This document shows, piece after piece, positions 15,281 to 24,280 of a stretch of DNA of 35,997 nt (its first letter is position 1; the number at the start of each line of letters is the position of its first letter). The stretch comes from an uncultured beta proteobacterium. Its GTDB lineage: Bacteria > Pseudomonadota > Gammaproteobacteria > Burkholderiales > Burkholderiaceae_C. Under the pieces are notes generated by a model that saw nothing but the letters and a program-made list of their open reading frames with translations, ran no database searches and was not told the DNA's origin. The stretch lies in the NCBI GenBank assembly GCA_903845345.1, contig CAIMXF010000185.1, forward strand, positions 1 through 35,997, read 5' to 3'. The position numbers and the translations under genes are program-made.

Positions 15281-16481
15281 TCAGTCCGGATGCGCCCCGG
15301 CCTCGTACCAGCGCCTGAGCACGTCGCGCTCGGCGTCGGTGATCTGCGTGGCGTTGTTCAACGGCATCGCCTTCAGCACCACGGCCTGCTGGACCATCTG
15401 CGGCGCGTGCGCGAGGATCTGGTCGGGCGCGTCGAGGCGGACCCCCATGTTGGCGACCTGCGCGTTGTGGCACAGGCTGCAGCGCTCCTTGACGATGCCC
15501 TGCACCTGAGCGAACGTGGCGGGCACGGGCGCTGGGGCGCCAGTGATGGCTCCGGCCGGTGCGGGCTTCAGCCAGACGCCGAGGCCCACCAGCAGCACGC
15601 AGCCGGCCGCCGCGTATTCCCACGGCACGCGCCTGCCCAGCACCAGCGCGCGATGGCGCGCGACGAAGGACGTGCGGATCAGCGCGCCGGCCGCCATCAT
15701 CACCACCAGCACGATCCAGTTGCCCGTCGCGCCGTGCAGGAAGGCGTAGTGGTTGCTGAGCATCGCCGCCAGCACCGGCAGCGTGAAGTAGGTGTTGTGA
15801 ACGCTGCGCCGCTTGGCGCGCCGTCCGTGCGCCGGATCCACCGCGACGCCGGCCCGCATCTGCGCGATCACCTTGCGCTGGCCCGGGATGATCCAGAAGA
15901 ACACGTTGGCGCTCATCGTGGCGGCCATCATGCCGCCCACCAGCACGAACGCGGCGCGGCCGGCGAACAGGTCGCAGGCGAGCCACGACGCGAAGACGAC
16001 CAGCCCCCCCGATCAGCACGCCCGCAACGGCCTGGTTGCCATGGTCGAACAGCCGGCAGATCGCGTCGTAGCCCAGCCAGAACAGCACCAGGAACGCCAG
16101 CGCGCAGGGCACCGCGCCCGCCGGCGTCCAGGCGTGCACGCGCGGGTCGATCAGGAAGGTATTCGCCTGGAACAGGTAGATGGCCGTGAACAGCGCGAAG
16201 CCGGTGAGGAACGTCGCATAGCTTTCCCAGTAGAACCAGTGCAGGTGTTCGGGCAGCCTCTTGGGCGCACCGAGGTACTTCTGCGGGTTGTAGAAACCGC
16301 CGCCGTGCACCGCCCACAGCTCGCCGCCGACGCCCTTCTCGCGCAGCGCCGCGTCGGTGGGTTCGACCAGGCTCGAGTCCAGGAACACGAAATAGAACGA
16401 GGCGCCGATCCAGGCGATCGCGACGATCACGTGCGCCCAGCGCAGGAGGAAGTTGACCCAGTCGAGAAGGTAGGGATCCAT
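15281..16481 (-). pseudogene. puuD: Urate hydroxylase PuuD, single-base frameshift
   Basis: PuuD is a membrane-bound urate oxidase that makes 5-hydroxyisourate without releasing H2O2. Its N-terminal half spans the membrane (Urate_ox_N, DUF989) and its C-terminus is a cytochrome c domain. From ATG 16481 the frame reads MDPYLLDWVNFLLRWAHV, HGGGFYNPQKY and LHWFYWESY, then breaks in a run of seven G (16004-16010, C on the plus strand). The next frame continues without loss as FVLVGGMMAATMSANVFFWI and HNTYFTLPV, ending with the haem motif CSLCH and a final helix. Removing one G gives exactly 399 residues, the normal family length, so the break is a real recent mutation, slippage or a sequencing error. 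It follows uraH by 37 bases. Confidence 0.9.
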
Positions 16482-16518
16482 GCGGTCGGCGATGCAAGAG
16501 CCGCGCCAGAAGCGGCGC

Positions 16519-16872
16519 TCAGCTGCCGCGGTAGGTCGAGTACGACCAGGGGCTGGCGAGCAGCGGCACGTGATAGTGCGAGCCCGCGTCGGCGATGCCG
16601 AAATCCAGCGGCACGAGATCGAGGAAGGGCGGATCGGGCAGCTCGACACCGCGTGCACGGAAGTACGCCGCCACGTCGAACTCGAGCCGGTAGCGGCCGA
16701 CCGCGAACGCGTCGCCCTCGAGCAGCGGACCGCCGGCGCGGCCGTCGGCGTCGAGCGCCAGCTCGCGCAGCAACTGCGGCGCGTCGCCCGCGAGCCGGTA
16801 CAGCGCGACGCGCATGCCGGCCGCGGGGCACCCGTTCATCGTGTCGAGGACATGCGTGGTGAGTAAGCCCAT
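16519..16872 (-). CDS. uraH: 5-hydroxyisourate hydrolase (transthyretin-like)
   Basis: UraH opens the ring of 5-hydroxyisourate, the product of PuuD, to give OHCU in urate breakdown. The 117-aa protein shows the family's opening [17 protein letters not shown] with the catalytic His, a central [10 protein letters not shown], the second His in [18 protein letters not shown], and the C-terminal tetrapeptide YRGS that defines the enzyme. I chose ATG 16872 because it gives the canonical N-terminus. An in-frame ATG at 16935 overlaps the kinase stop (ATGA) and has GGGAT upstream, but the 21 added residues are low-complexity with A/T-rich third positions. If that start is used, the enzyme is translationally coupled to the sensor kinase. 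PuuD follows after 37 bases. Confidence 0.92.
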   Translation of the reverse strand: MGLLTTHVLDTMNGCPAAGMRVALYRLAGDAPQLLRELALDADGRAGGPLLEGDAFAVGRYRLEFDVAAYFRARGVELPDPPFLDLVPLDFGIADAGSHYHVPLLASPWSYSTYRGS

Positions 16873-16931
16873 GGGAACCGGCGGCGCCGATGACGAAGCA
16901 GGCGCCATCGTGTCAGATTTCGCCGCGGCCG

Positions 16932-19445
16932 TCATGCGCCATCCCGGATCGCCGCCATGGTCGGCCGCGCCGTGCAGCGCGCGATGGCCCGGGCCAGGTG
17001 TTCCACGTCGATGGGCTTGGCGACGTAGTCGTCCATGCCGGCGGCCAGGCAGGCCTGCCGATCCTCCTCGAACGCGTTGGCGGTCATCGCGACGATGGGC
17101 AGCGACGCGCGCGCGTCGCCCAGCGCACGGATGGCCTGCGTGGCCTCCACGCCGTCCATGCCGGGCATCTGCAGGTCCATCAGCACCAGGTCGTAGTCGC
17201 CGCGGCGCACCGCCTCGACGGCCAGCTGGCCGTTGGCGACCAGGTGCACGACGTGGCCCATGCGCGTGAGCACGGCGTTGATCAGGATCTGGTTGACGTC
17301 GTTGTCCTCGGCCACGAGGATGCGCAGCGCCGGACGCCCCGGCTCGGCCGCGCCGCTCTCGGCGGCCGCCGGCAGCATCTCGCTGCGCTCCACGACGCGG
17401 CTCGGGATCGAGACGACGAAGCGGCTGCCCAGCCCCGGCGTGCTGGTGGTGGCGATCGTGCCGCCCATCATCTGCACGATCTCGCGCGTGATCGCCAGGC
17501 CCAGACCGCTGCCGCCGTAGCGCCGCATCGTCGTCGAATCGGCCTGCGTGAAGCGGTCGAACAGCGTGGGCATCGCGCTGTCCGGGATGCCGATGCCGGT
17601 GTCGCTGACCGCCAGGTGCAGCGTCAGCGCGCGGCCCGCGCCGGGCTCGATCGCGACGCTCACCTGCACGGTGCCCCGGTCGGTGAACTTGATCGCGTTG
17701 CCCACCAGGTTGAACAGGATCTGCTGGATGCGGATCGCGTCGCCCTGGACCAGCGTGTCCTCGTTCGGCGCGAAGTCGAGCCGCAGCGCCAGGCCCTTGG
17801 CCACCGCGCGCTCGCGCATCAGCGCCACCACGCCCTCGGCGGCCATGCGCACGCTGAACGGCGCCGACGTGAGCTGGAGGTGGCCGGCCTCGATGCGGGA
17901 GACGTCCAGGATGTCGTTGATCAACGCCAGCAGCAGGCGCCCGGAGCTGCCGATCAGCTCGGCGTGGCGGCGCTGCTGCGAGTCGAGCGGCGAATGCAGC
18001 ATCAGCTCGTTGAGGCCCAGCACCGCGTTCAGCGGCGTGCGGATCTCGTGGCTCATCGTCGCGAGGAACTGCGACTTGGCCTGGTTGGCCGCCTCGGCGT
18101 TCGCCTTGGCCTGGGCGAGCTTGCGTTCGGCGGCGGTGACGTCGTGGTACACGCTGACGACGCCGCCCTCGCGGGTGCGGCGGTCGGTCACGTGCACGAC
18201 CAGGCCGTTGCCGAGATCGCGTTCCCAGTCGGCATCGCCGCGCCGGTGCGACGCCGTCCGTTCGGACAGCCACGTCGCGCGCTCGTCGGGCGTCATGTCC
18301 AGCATCACGTTGCTGGCGGACATCTCGGCGAGCTGGCGAAAGGGCACGCCGACGCGAAGACGGTCCCTCACCCATGGGAACATCTGGACGTAGCGCTCGT
18401 TCCAGCGCAGCACGCGATCGGCGCTGTCGCACAGCAGGATGCCGTCCGGGATCACCGCGAGGGCCTGGTCGAGCGTCTCGGCCGAGGCCGCCGCCGCGGC
18501 GCGGGCGTCCGCGAGGCGGGCGAACTGCCATTGCGACAGCACGCCGCCGATCAGCGTGAGCGCGATGAGCGCGAGCGAAGCCGACATGATGACGTTGCGG
18601 TTCTGGTGCCAGGCCAGCAGCGCGTCGGACAGCGGCAGGCTCACCGTGACGCGCAGCGAGCGGTACAGCGTCGGACGCACCGCCACGATCGCCGGCACGT
18701 CGGTGAGCCGCGACGGCGCGAGCACCGGGCCGCCGCGCAGCGCCTCGTCGGGCAGCGGCGGCGCCTGTTCGTGCGCGCGCAGGCCGGCACCGGACGGCAC
18801 CGTCGCCAGCACCCGCCCGTCCTCGCGTTCGAGCGTGACGCCCAGGCCCGGGTTGCCGCCGGCCTGGGCGATGATCGCGGCCAGCGCCGTCATCGGCACC
18901 TCCACCACGGCCAGGACGCGCCGGCCGTCGGGCAGCGCGACGGTGCGCGCGATGTAGACCGACGGCTCGGTGGTGGACTGGCTGATCGCCGGGTCGCTGA
19001 TCGTCAGCTGCGGCACGCCCTGCGCGAACAGGCGCGCGGCGAAGCCCTCGGGCAGGCGCATGCCGTTGCGATCGCTGGAAGGCAGGCTCGCGGCCAGGGT
19101 GTGGCCGCCGGCATCGATCAGGGCGGCGTCGTTGAACAGCAGTTGCCGGTCCTTGAAGGCAGCCATCGCGCGGTGCGCCGCGTCGGCGTCGAGCGGGCCA
19201 TTCGCGCGCCACGCGGGCGCGATCACGTCGGGCAGGCTGGTGAGCTGCAGGTCCAGCGCCAGCAGCGCCCGGTTGAGCTCGGCCTCCGAGGCCGCGGCCG
19301 TCTGCACGACGACCTGCTCGCCGCGCGCGATCGCGTCGCGGCGTTCGGCGGCCACCAGCCACGACGCCGTGACGACCAGCGCCAGCAGCAGCACGCCGGT
19401 GGCCGTCCAGACGATCGCGCTCGAACGACGCAGCGACGCCTTCAT
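16932..19445 (-). CDS. Hybrid sensor histidine kinase/response regulator
   Basis: This 837-aa inner-membrane sensor has a TM helix at about 11-31, a periplasmic region to ~283 with a double-Cache-like pattern, and TM2 at ~285-303. A PAS domain follows (~325-440: [21 protein letters not shown]). The HisKA H-box is SHEIRTPLN (His466), with the ATPase N-box [10 protein letters not shown]1 DTGIGI and G2 [11 protein letters not shown]-terminal receiver has acidic residues AEDN, phospho-acceptor Asp757 in LMDLQMPG and Lys810 in AKPID. No HPt domain is seen, so signal must pass to a separate phosphotransfer protein. Its start overlaps the stop of the TRAP-type binding protein (ATGA), arguing that the binding protein presents a ligand to this kinase. 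uraH and puuD follow. Confidence 0.93.
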   Translation of the reverse strand: MKASLRRSSAIVWTATGVLLLALVVTASWLVAAERRDAIARGEQVVVQTAAASEAELNRALLALDLQLTSLPDVIAPAWRANGPLDADAAHRAMAAFKDRQLLFNDAALIDAGGHTLAASLPSSDRNGMRLPEGFAARLFAQGVPQLTISDPAISQSTTEPSVYIARTVALPDGRRVLAVVEVPMTALAAIIAQAGGNPGLGVTLEREDGRVLATVPSGAGLRAHEQAPPLPDEALRGGPVLAPSRLTDVPAIVAVRPTLYRSLRVTVSLPLSDALLAWHQNRNVIMSASLALIALTLIGGVLSQWQFARLADARAAAAASAETLDQALAVIPDGILLCDSADRVLRWNERYVQMFPWVRDRLRVGVPFRQLAEMSASNVMLDMTPDERATWLSERTASHRRGDADWERDLGNGLVVHVTDRRTREGGVVSVYHDVTAAERKLAQAKANAEAANQAKSQFLATMSHEIRTPLNAVLGLNELMLHSPLDSQQRRHAELIGSSGRLLLALINDILDVSRIEAGHLQLTSAPFSVRMAAEGVVALMRERAVAKGLALRLDFAPNEDTLVQGDAIRIQQILFNLVGNAIKFTDRGTVQVSVAIEPGAGRALTLHLAVSDTGIGIPDSAMPTLFDRFTQADSTTMRRYGGSGLGLAITREIVQMMGGTIATTSTPGLGSRFVVSIPSRVVERSEMLPAAAESGAAEPGRPALRILVAEDNDVNQILINAVLTRMGHVVHLVANGQLAVEAVRRGDYDLVLMDLQMPGMDGVEATQAIRALGDARASLPIVAMTANAFEEDRQACLAAGMDDYVAKPIDVEHLARAIARCTARPTMAAIRDGA

Positions 19446-20509
19446 CGAGCCTCGATTCCGGCGCTGTGGGCCAGGGTGCGGTTCCAGATCGCCGCGCATT
19501 GCGGCCCGCAGCGCTGCAGCCAGCGCGGCAGCACCGTGGAGGCGAAGATCTCGCGCCGCAGGCGTTCGTCGGCGGGCGAGCTCGGCACCAGCGTCATGTG
19601 GCCGGAGCGGCCCGCCTTGCACTCGGGCGCGCCGACGTCGCAGGCGAGCCCGTCGGCGGTCTCGCGCTCGGACTCGTCCCAGATCTCGCGCTCGACGCGC
19701 GGCAGCTCGCGCCTGAGCAGCGCCTTCAGGTCGGTCGGCAACGCGTTCCACGCGGCGCCGTTGGCCGCGAACAGCGACAGCCCCCAGCTGATCGCCATCG
19801 GGTGGATGTACGAGGTGATCCTGTCCAGCCCGACGGTGTTGCCCGACATCGTGCCGGTGATGGCGCAATCGAGCTCGTCGCGATCGAGGTAGGGGATGAT
19901 GTCGCCGAAGCCGGTCGTGACAGGCTTGCCGCCCAGCGCCTCGATCCAGTCGGACTGCGCCGGTCCCGACGTGCGCACGCGCTGCCCCGCGAGGCCCTTG
20001 AGTCCGGCGAACGGCTTCTTGCAATAGACGACCTGGGCCGGATACACGTACACCGCCAGCACCTCGATGCCGTAGCGCTGGCGCATCATGGTCTCGAGAT
20101 ACGGCCGGAACGCCGCGACCGAGCGGCGCATCGTGGACATGTCGGGGTTCAGTCCGGCGAGGTCGGGCGCGGTCAGCTCGGGATCCTTGGTGATGCCGCC
20201 CGACACCGGCGTGTCGGCGAACGGCACCGCGCCGAGCTGCACCAGCGTCAGCACCTCCTGGCTGCGGATGCCGGCGCGGTCGAACGGCACGATCTCCGCG
20301 GTGTAGCGCCCGCCGCTGAGGCGCGCCAGCTCGGTCTCCCAGAACGGCTTCTCATGGCGCGTGAACTGGTTCAGGCTGCCGAGCCCGCCGACGATGCGCA
20401 GGTGCAGCGGCGGCTCCGGCGCCGCCTGGACGCCGCCATCGAGGCAAGCCGCCGCACCGAGCAGCGCGACCAAGGCGCGCCGGACGCGTCTGAGGCCGAG
20501 AGCGTTCAT
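19442..20509 (-). CDS. TRAP-type (DctP family) periplasmic binding protein, without transporter genes
   Basis: The 355-aa protein has a signal peptide (about residues 1-29) and the DctP fold: [22 protein letters not shown], then [47 protein letters not shown] with the conserved Arg that binds the ligand carboxylate, and [21 protein letters not shown]. It also has four to five Cys in the C-terminal third, unusual for the family. TRAP importers need DctQ and DctM membrane subunits; none is encoded in the window. Instead the stop overlaps the start of a hybrid kinase (ATGA), so a sensing role is more likely than uptake. GGGAAG lies before ATG 20509. The ligand is presumably an organic acid; urate-pathway compounds are a guess from context. 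Confidence 0.88.
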   Translation of the reverse strand: MNALGLRRVRRALVALLGAAACLDGGVQAAPEPPLHLRIVGGLGSLNQFTRHEKPFWETELARLSGGRYTAEIVPFDRAGIRSQEVLTLVQLGAVPFADTPVSGGITKDPELTAPDLAGLNPDMSTMRRSVAAFRPYLETMMRQRYGIEVLAVYVYPAQVVYCKKPFAGLKGLAGQRVRTSGPAQSDWIEALGGKPVTTGFGDIIPYLDRDELDCAITGTMSGNTVGLDRITSYIHPMAISWGLSLFAANGAAWNALPTDLKALLRRELPRVEREIWDESERETADGLACDVGAPECKAGRSGHMTLVPSSPADERLRREIFASTVLPRWLQRCGPQCAAIWNRTLAHSAGIEAR

Positions 20510-20653
20510 GTCACTTCCCGATCGTGTTGCCGACGTCCCTGGGTATACCAGCGCAGGGTACTCCTTCCGCGCGAATTAGTGCGCCTTACGGCACGGACGG
20601 CGACGCGTTCGGCCGCCGCCCGCCGGCGATCCGGGGGCCCGCGCCCCGGGCAG

Positions 20654-20682
20654 AAAAAAAGGACTTCCGTGCGGAAGTCCTT
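20654..20682 (-). terminator. Rho-independent terminator of the porin/binding-protein operon
   Basis: On the minus strand AAGGACTTCC-gcac-GGAAGTCCTT forms a perfect ten-pair stem with a four-base loop, followed directly by a T-run (seven A at 20654-20660 on the plus strand). It lies about 22 bases after the stop of the 20704-21123 gene. Confidence 0.9.
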
Positions 20683-20703
20683 GTCGGGGGACGGCGGCGT
20701 CGC

Positions 20704-21123
20704 TCAGGGCGCGTAGACCACCTTCACCGAGGCGTCGACGGCGCTCTTGTCGATGAAGCCGATGGTCGACGGGTTGGTCGACACGAGCTTCTTGACTTCG
20801 CCGGCGTCGCCGAGCTCGCGCGGCGCGGTGCCCTTGCCGCTGAAGATCAGGCGCGACCAGACGGCCTTGACCTGCGCGGCGTCCTTGCCCAGCACCTTCG
20901 AATAGAACTCGTCGCGCACCGGGCCGCCCGTCGAGACGAGCAACGCCGTGCCGCCGGCCGGGAATTCCTTGGTGCCGCCCAGGAACAGCTCGCTGACCTG
21001 GTCCTTGGTGAGCGTGGCGACCTTGCTTTGCGCCGACACGACGACGACGACGTCGGCACGCGCGGCGCCGATGCAGCCCAGCAGGAGCAGGGGCGCGCAC
21101 TTGAGAAGTTGGAGTGTGTTCAT
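20704..21123 (-). CDS. Small phosphate ABC transporter substrate-binding-like (PstS-like) protein
   Basis: The 139-aa product has a signal peptide (LLLLGCIGAARA) and the PBP-like-2 pattern of short phosphate-binding-type proteins: VVVVVSAQSKVATLTKDQVSELFLGGTKEFPAGG, then VRDEFYSKVLGKDAAQVKAVWSRLIFSGKG, and NPSTIGFIDKSAVDASVKVVY at the end. True PstS proteins are about 320-350 aa with two lobes, so this is a reduced version; such short members are widespread, and their ligand is not established. The start at 21123 has AGAGG five bases upstream. It begins nine bases after the stop of the porin-like gene and is followed by a strong terminator, so the two form an operon. Phosphate binding is an inference from family naming. 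Confidence 0.8.
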   Translation of the reverse strand: MNTLQLLKCAPLLLLGCIGAARADVVVVVSAQSKVATLTKDQVSELFLGGTKEFPAGGTALLVSTGGPVRDEFYSKVLGKDAAQVKAVWSRLIFSGKGTAPRELGDAGEVKKLVSTNPSTIGFIDKSAVDASVKVVYAP

Positions 21124-21132
21124 GCGCACCTC

Positions 21133-22389
21133 TTAGAAGACGAAGTCGAAGTTGAGCGTGACGAGGTTCACCGTGCCGTCCCACTTCGGGCCGGCGTAGG
21201 TGCCGATCGGAGGCGGCGACGGATAGCTCACGACGTTGGTGACGCCAATCGTCGAATTGCGCGTGTTCCTGAAGCGCTCGTACTGCAGCTTCAGCGCCAT
21301 GTTCTCGGCGAAGTCCCAGCGCGTGCCGACCTGCCAGATGCGGCGATCGTTCTGGCTCTGCAGGAAGGTGTCGAACGCGGCGTTGGCGGCGTGCGCGGCC
21401 GGCGGCGCCGCGGCGGCGGTCGTCAGGCCCAGCGGCGCTTCCCGGAAGTTCAGCTTGCCGATGACGCCGTAGGGCGTGAAGGCGCCGAGCCGGTAGCTGC
21501 TCTGCAGGTACCAGGCGTTGGCGTCGGGGGTCAGCGCCGAGGTCGTCGGACGCGAGACCCATTCGGCCTGCGCGGCGAACGATCCCGACTCATAGACGGC
21601 CGCGACCGTGTTGAGTTGTGCCTTGAACGACGTCGAGGCCAGCGCGGGCAGCACCGCGGCGCAGTTCGTGCAGCCGGTGGCGCCCGATTCGAGCCGGTTG
21701 ATCGCCGCCTCGGTCGACGGCAGGTTGGCGTCGAGCGACAGTTGCGAATGCGCGGCACGCAGGGTGACGGTGCCGTTGCTCCACTTCACGGCCAGCGCCG
21801 AAACGTCCTTGGCCTTGACGCTTCCGGAGGCCACGGTCACCTTGGTCGAGCCGTAGACCGCGTCGACGCCCAGGTCGCCGCCCCACAGCTTCGTGCCCCA
21901 GGTCCCGCTGACGCCGTCGAGATTGGTGATCGGGTTGAGCTGGTAGACGGCGTTGTCCGGCCGCACGGTGGTCTGCGCGTACGCGACGTTGCGGGTGTCG
22001 GACAGCAGGAACAGCGGCAGCACGGTGCGGCCGGCCTTGAAGTTGAGGTCGGGCGTCGCGTCCCAGCTCGCGTAGAGCCACTCGACGCGCGGATGCCAGT
22101 GGCGCGCGACGTCGTCCTTGTCCAGCACCTGCAGCACGGCGCGGAACGGGCCGTCGTTGTGGGCGGTGAGCTGGCCCGACAGCAGCGTGTCGCCGTCGAA
22201 GCGGGTCTTGTCGAGCGAGGCGTTGGCCGTGCGCTGGTCGGCACGGACGCTGGCGACCTTGTCGTCGGCGCGATAGGCACCCAGGGTGCCGAAGCCGTTC
22301 AATTGAAGCCAATCCGTCAGGTCGGCGGCGTGGACGGCCGAGACGGCCAGCACCAGTGCCAACGGTGTCATGCGGTATCGATGTTTCAT
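21133..22389 (-). CDS. Outer-membrane porin-like beta-barrel protein
   Basis: The 418-aa protein has a signal peptide cut near AVHA-AD, alternating polar/non-polar strands throughout, and a C-terminal ...NLVTLNFDFVF ending in Phe, the recognition signal for the outer-membrane assembly machinery. Strands such as FNGFG-like LQLNGFGTLGAYRADD, RVEWLYASWDATPDLNFKAGRTVLP and NMALKLQYERFRN resemble OprO/DcaP-type and other proteobacterial porins of 400-odd residues. A Cys pair (GCTNC) sits in what is probably an extracellular loop. AAGGAA lies before ATG 22389. The next gene, a PstS-like protein, starts nine bases after the stop, hinting that the barrel serves an anion such as phosphate; this is inference. 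Confidence 0.82.
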   Translation of the reverse strand: MKHRYRMTPLALVLAVSAVHAADLTDWLQLNGFGTLGAYRADDKVASVRADQRTANASLDKTRFDGDTLLSGQLTAHNDGPFRAVLQVLDKDDVARHWHPRVEWLYASWDATPDLNFKAGRTVLPLFLLSDTRNVAYAQTTVRPDNAVYQLNPITNLDGVSGTWGTKLWGGDLGVDAVYGSTKVTVASGSVKAKDVSALAVKWSNGTVTLRAAHSQLSLDANLPSTEAAINRLESGATGCTNCAAVLPALASTSFKAQLNTVAAVYESGSFAAQAEWVSRPTTSALTPDANAWYLQSSYRLGAFTPYGVIGKLNFREAPLGLTTAAAAPPAAHAANAAFDTFLQSQNDRRIWQVGTRWDFAENMALKLQYERFRNTRNSTIGVTNVVSYPSPPPIGTYAGPKWDGTVNLVTLNFDFVF

Positions 22390-22584
22390 GCGATTTCCTT
22401 TTGATCCAGAACAAGCCACCGGGGTGACCACGCTGCGCCGGCCGAGGCAGGGACTCCTGATACGACGAGACGCTTCCAACAGGACAGCCCTGGGCCGAGC
22501 CCCGACGCTGTCGCAAAGCCTTCGCAACGGCCGTGAGGCCCTCGCGCCGCCCTGAAGGTGTTGTCGGCTGACCCATTGAATAAT

Positions 22585-22632
22585 GAATAAAACAAAAACA
22601 ACGAATAAAACAAATATCACGAACAAAGCACT
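22585..22632. repeat. 18-bp tandem repeat in an AT-rich patch
   Basis: GAATAAAACAAA occurs at 22585 and 22603, exactly 18 bases apart, and a degenerate third copy (GAACAAAGCACT) follows at 22621 with the same period. The surrounding 70 bases are strongly AT-rich in an otherwise GC-rich window. The location between divergent promoters suggests a protein-binding iteron or upstream promoter element. Confidence 0.7.
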
Positions 22633-22737
22633 CCTTATCCATGCATCGGCGGTCGCCAGCGACGGGTCGAGGTCGCCGACGCCGGCTGGACAGGGGTGAC
22701 AAATGCCCGGACGCCCCGCGCGCGAGGCCCGCCGGGT

Positions 22738-22765
22738 TAAAGAGCCCGCCGCGGCGCGCCGATAA
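22738..22765 (+). promoter_or_regulatory. Sigma-28 (FliA)-like promoter
   Basis: TAAAGAGC, 12 bases, then GCCGATAA. The -10 box matches the flagellar sigma-28 consensus in all eight positions and the -35 box starts TAAAG. The spacer is one base longer than the usual 11. It would start RNA about 70 bases before the unknown gene at 22845. Confidence 0.5.
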
Positions 22766-22844
22766 GAAGGGGAACGGCAGCCGCCACATTCGCGTGAAAA
22801 CGCCGCGTGGCGGCCTGCTTTTCCAACGCTTGCGGAAGGCTCCG

Positions 22845-23297
22845 ATGAGTCAGGCCAGACCACGTCAGTACCTGGGCGCGCTCCGCGCGGCCCTCGCCGC
22901 CGCCAAGGCGGAGAACGCATCCCGCGCCGCCGCGTACCACGCGCTCCCGAACGGCATCAGCTGCAAGATGGACTGGGCCGGCTGGAGCGACCCCTGGTAC
23001 AACGCGACGCCGCGCCAGCAGGCCCTGCTGGACGTCCTGCAGGACCTGCTGGACGGCGGCGAGACCGATGTCCCGATGCTCGCGCTCAAGACCGCGCTGC
23101 GGCTGGAGATCCCGGAGCCCGAGATCCTGCGCAGCCGCGACAACGTCGGCGCCGACGGCGAGCCGGGCTACTTCTTCGACGACGTGCTGCACGCGCTCTA
23201 CCTGCTCGACGCGCAGGACACCGAACGCGTCTTCTACGGCCTGATCGACCGGCTGATGCAGCCGCAGTGCGTCCGCACGGGCCTGACCGCGCGCTGA
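22845..23297 (+). CDS. Hypothetical protein, 150 aa, possibly in the flagellar/chemotaxis regulon
   Basis: ATG 22845 has GGAAGG five bases upstream, a strong ribosome-binding site; the track's earlier start has none. The product has no signal peptide or membrane segment. Its N-terminus is basic (SQARPRQYLGALRAALAAAKAEN). A Trp-rich stretch MDWAGWSDPWYN follows, and then an acidic, leucine-rich helical half (QALLDVLQDLLDGGETDVPM, FFDDVLHALYLLDAQDTER). I do not recognise a family. The upstream sigma-28-like promoter is the only clue to its role and would place it with late flagellar or chemotaxis genes. It precedes the FecR/haem-sensor/kinase genes by 86 bases. Confidence 0.8.
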   Translation: MSQARPRQYLGALRAALAAAKAENASRAAAYHALPNGISCKMDWAGWSDPWYNATPRQQALLDVLQDLLDGGETDVPMLALKTALRLEIPEPEILRSRDNVGADGEPGYFFDDVLHALYLLDAQDTERVFYGLIDRLMQPQCVRTGLTAR

Positions 23298-23383
23298 AAC
23301 CGCAGGCCGGCCGCGCCGCCGCGGGCCGCAAATCGGCGACAAGTCACGTCGCGCCGTCCCACGAGGTCGCCATAATCGGCGGC

Positions 23384-24259
23384 ATGCTGTCGCCGTCGCT
23401 GCGTCCCTGCTTGCGCCTCGTCCTGGCCGCCCTGCTGGCGGCCGGCGCCGCGGCGGCCTGCGCGGCCGCCCCGCGCGCGCCGCTGGTCACGATGCTCGAC
23501 GGCGACGCCACGCTGCTGCGCGACGGCGCGCGCTACGCGCTGGCCGAAGGGGTGCGACTGCAGGCCGGCGACCTGCTCATGACCGCTCCGGGCACCCGCC
23601 TGCTGCGCGTCGAATTTCCCGGCGGGCTGGGCGTCGCCTTCGGCCCGGCCAGCCGCGCGATGCTCGCGCCCGACCTCGGCGACGACATGCGCGGCGGCGT
23701 CTACCTGCTGTCGGGGTGGGCCAAGCTGGTCGCGCCGTCCGGCGTCTCGGGCGCGATCCGCAGCCCGCTCGCCGACACCGATACCACCGCTGGCGCGCTG
23801 ATCCTGTCCGTGCAGGCCGACGGCGCGCAGGCGTTCGCGGAAAGCGGCCCGTCGCGCGTGCAGTCGCGCGTGCCAGACGCACCGGCGCAGGCGCTGAAGT
23901 CCGGCGAGATGCTCGCGCTGCCGGCCGGCGGTGCCAGGCCGGTGCTCAGCAAGGGCGCGTCGCAGGCGTTCGTGCAGGCGATGCCGCGCACCTTCATGGA
24001 TTCGCTGCCGTCGCGGCTGTCCGCCTTCCCCGCCGACGTGCCGCCGCATCGCCTGGGCGACATGAGCTACGCCGACGCCCAGCCCTGGATCGACGCCGAG
24101 GCCCCGCTGCGCCGCGTGTTCGCCGAGCGCTGGCGCCGCCTGGCCGCCGATCCGCAGTTCCGCGCCGGCCTCGTCGCGGGGCTGAAGTCCCATCCCGAAT
24201 GGACGACCGTCCTGTCCTCGCCCGTCCGCGCGCCGCAGGCCGCGGCGTCTCGATACTGA
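23384..24259 (+). CDS. FecR-domain periplasmic protein
   Basis: The 291-aa protein has a signal peptide rich in Leu and Ala (cleavage near ACAAA) and then a FecR-like beta-rich domain at about residues 30-150: VTMLDGDATLLRDGARYALAEGVRLQAGDLLMTAPGTRLLRVEF, followed by VYLLSGWAKLV and GAIRSPLADTDTTAGALIL. FecR domains sit on the periplasmic side and relay signals or bind peptidoglycan or metals. The C-terminal third is helical, with no anti-sigma helix and no sigma-factor gene nearby. A CATAAT lies 7-13 bases before the start, so the mRNA may be leaderless; no Shine-Dalgarno is visible. It is followed after 21 bases by the haem-type sensor and then a Ser/Thr kinase, probably one signalling unit. 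Confidence 0.8.
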   Translation: MLSPSLRPCLRLVLAALLAAGAAAACAAAPRAPLVTMLDGDATLLRDGARYALAEGVRLQAGDLLMTAPGTRLLRVEFPGGLGVAFGPASRAMLAPDLGDDMRGGVYLLSGWAKLVAPSGVSGAIRSPLADTDTTAGALILSVQADGAQAFAESGPSRVQSRVPDAPAQALKSGEMLALPAGGARPVLSKGASQAFVQAMPRTFMDSLPSRLSAFPADVPPHRLGDMSYADAQPWIDAEAPLRRVFAERWRRLAADPQFRAGLVAGLKSHPEWTTVLSSPVRAPQAAASRY

Positions 24260-24280
24260 CTCCAGCCCACAAGCCAAGCC

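Larger units (their letters stand above)
22390..22844. other. 455-base divergent intergenic region
   Basis: This gap separates the leftward porin operon from a rightward unknown gene. Its first 170 bases are GC-rich and I see no gene there. At 22571-22640 it turns markedly AT-rich with 18-bp repeats, listed separately. Near 22738-22765 is a sigma-28-like promoter facing right. Minus-strand ORFs through here read as Phe/Val/Leu repeats from the AT-rich patch and are not credible genes. Confidence 0.7.

Noticed and set aside
16890-19892. 1000-aa plus-strand ORF
   Set aside because: It is antisense to the hybrid kinase and binding protein, is Arg/His/Gly-rich with no domains, and reflects the G/C third-position bias of the real genes.
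22508-22526. CTGTCGCAAAGCCTTCGCA as a possible Pho box before the porin operon
   Set aside because: Only the first half resembles the PhoB repeat and it faces away from the porin gene; too weak to list.
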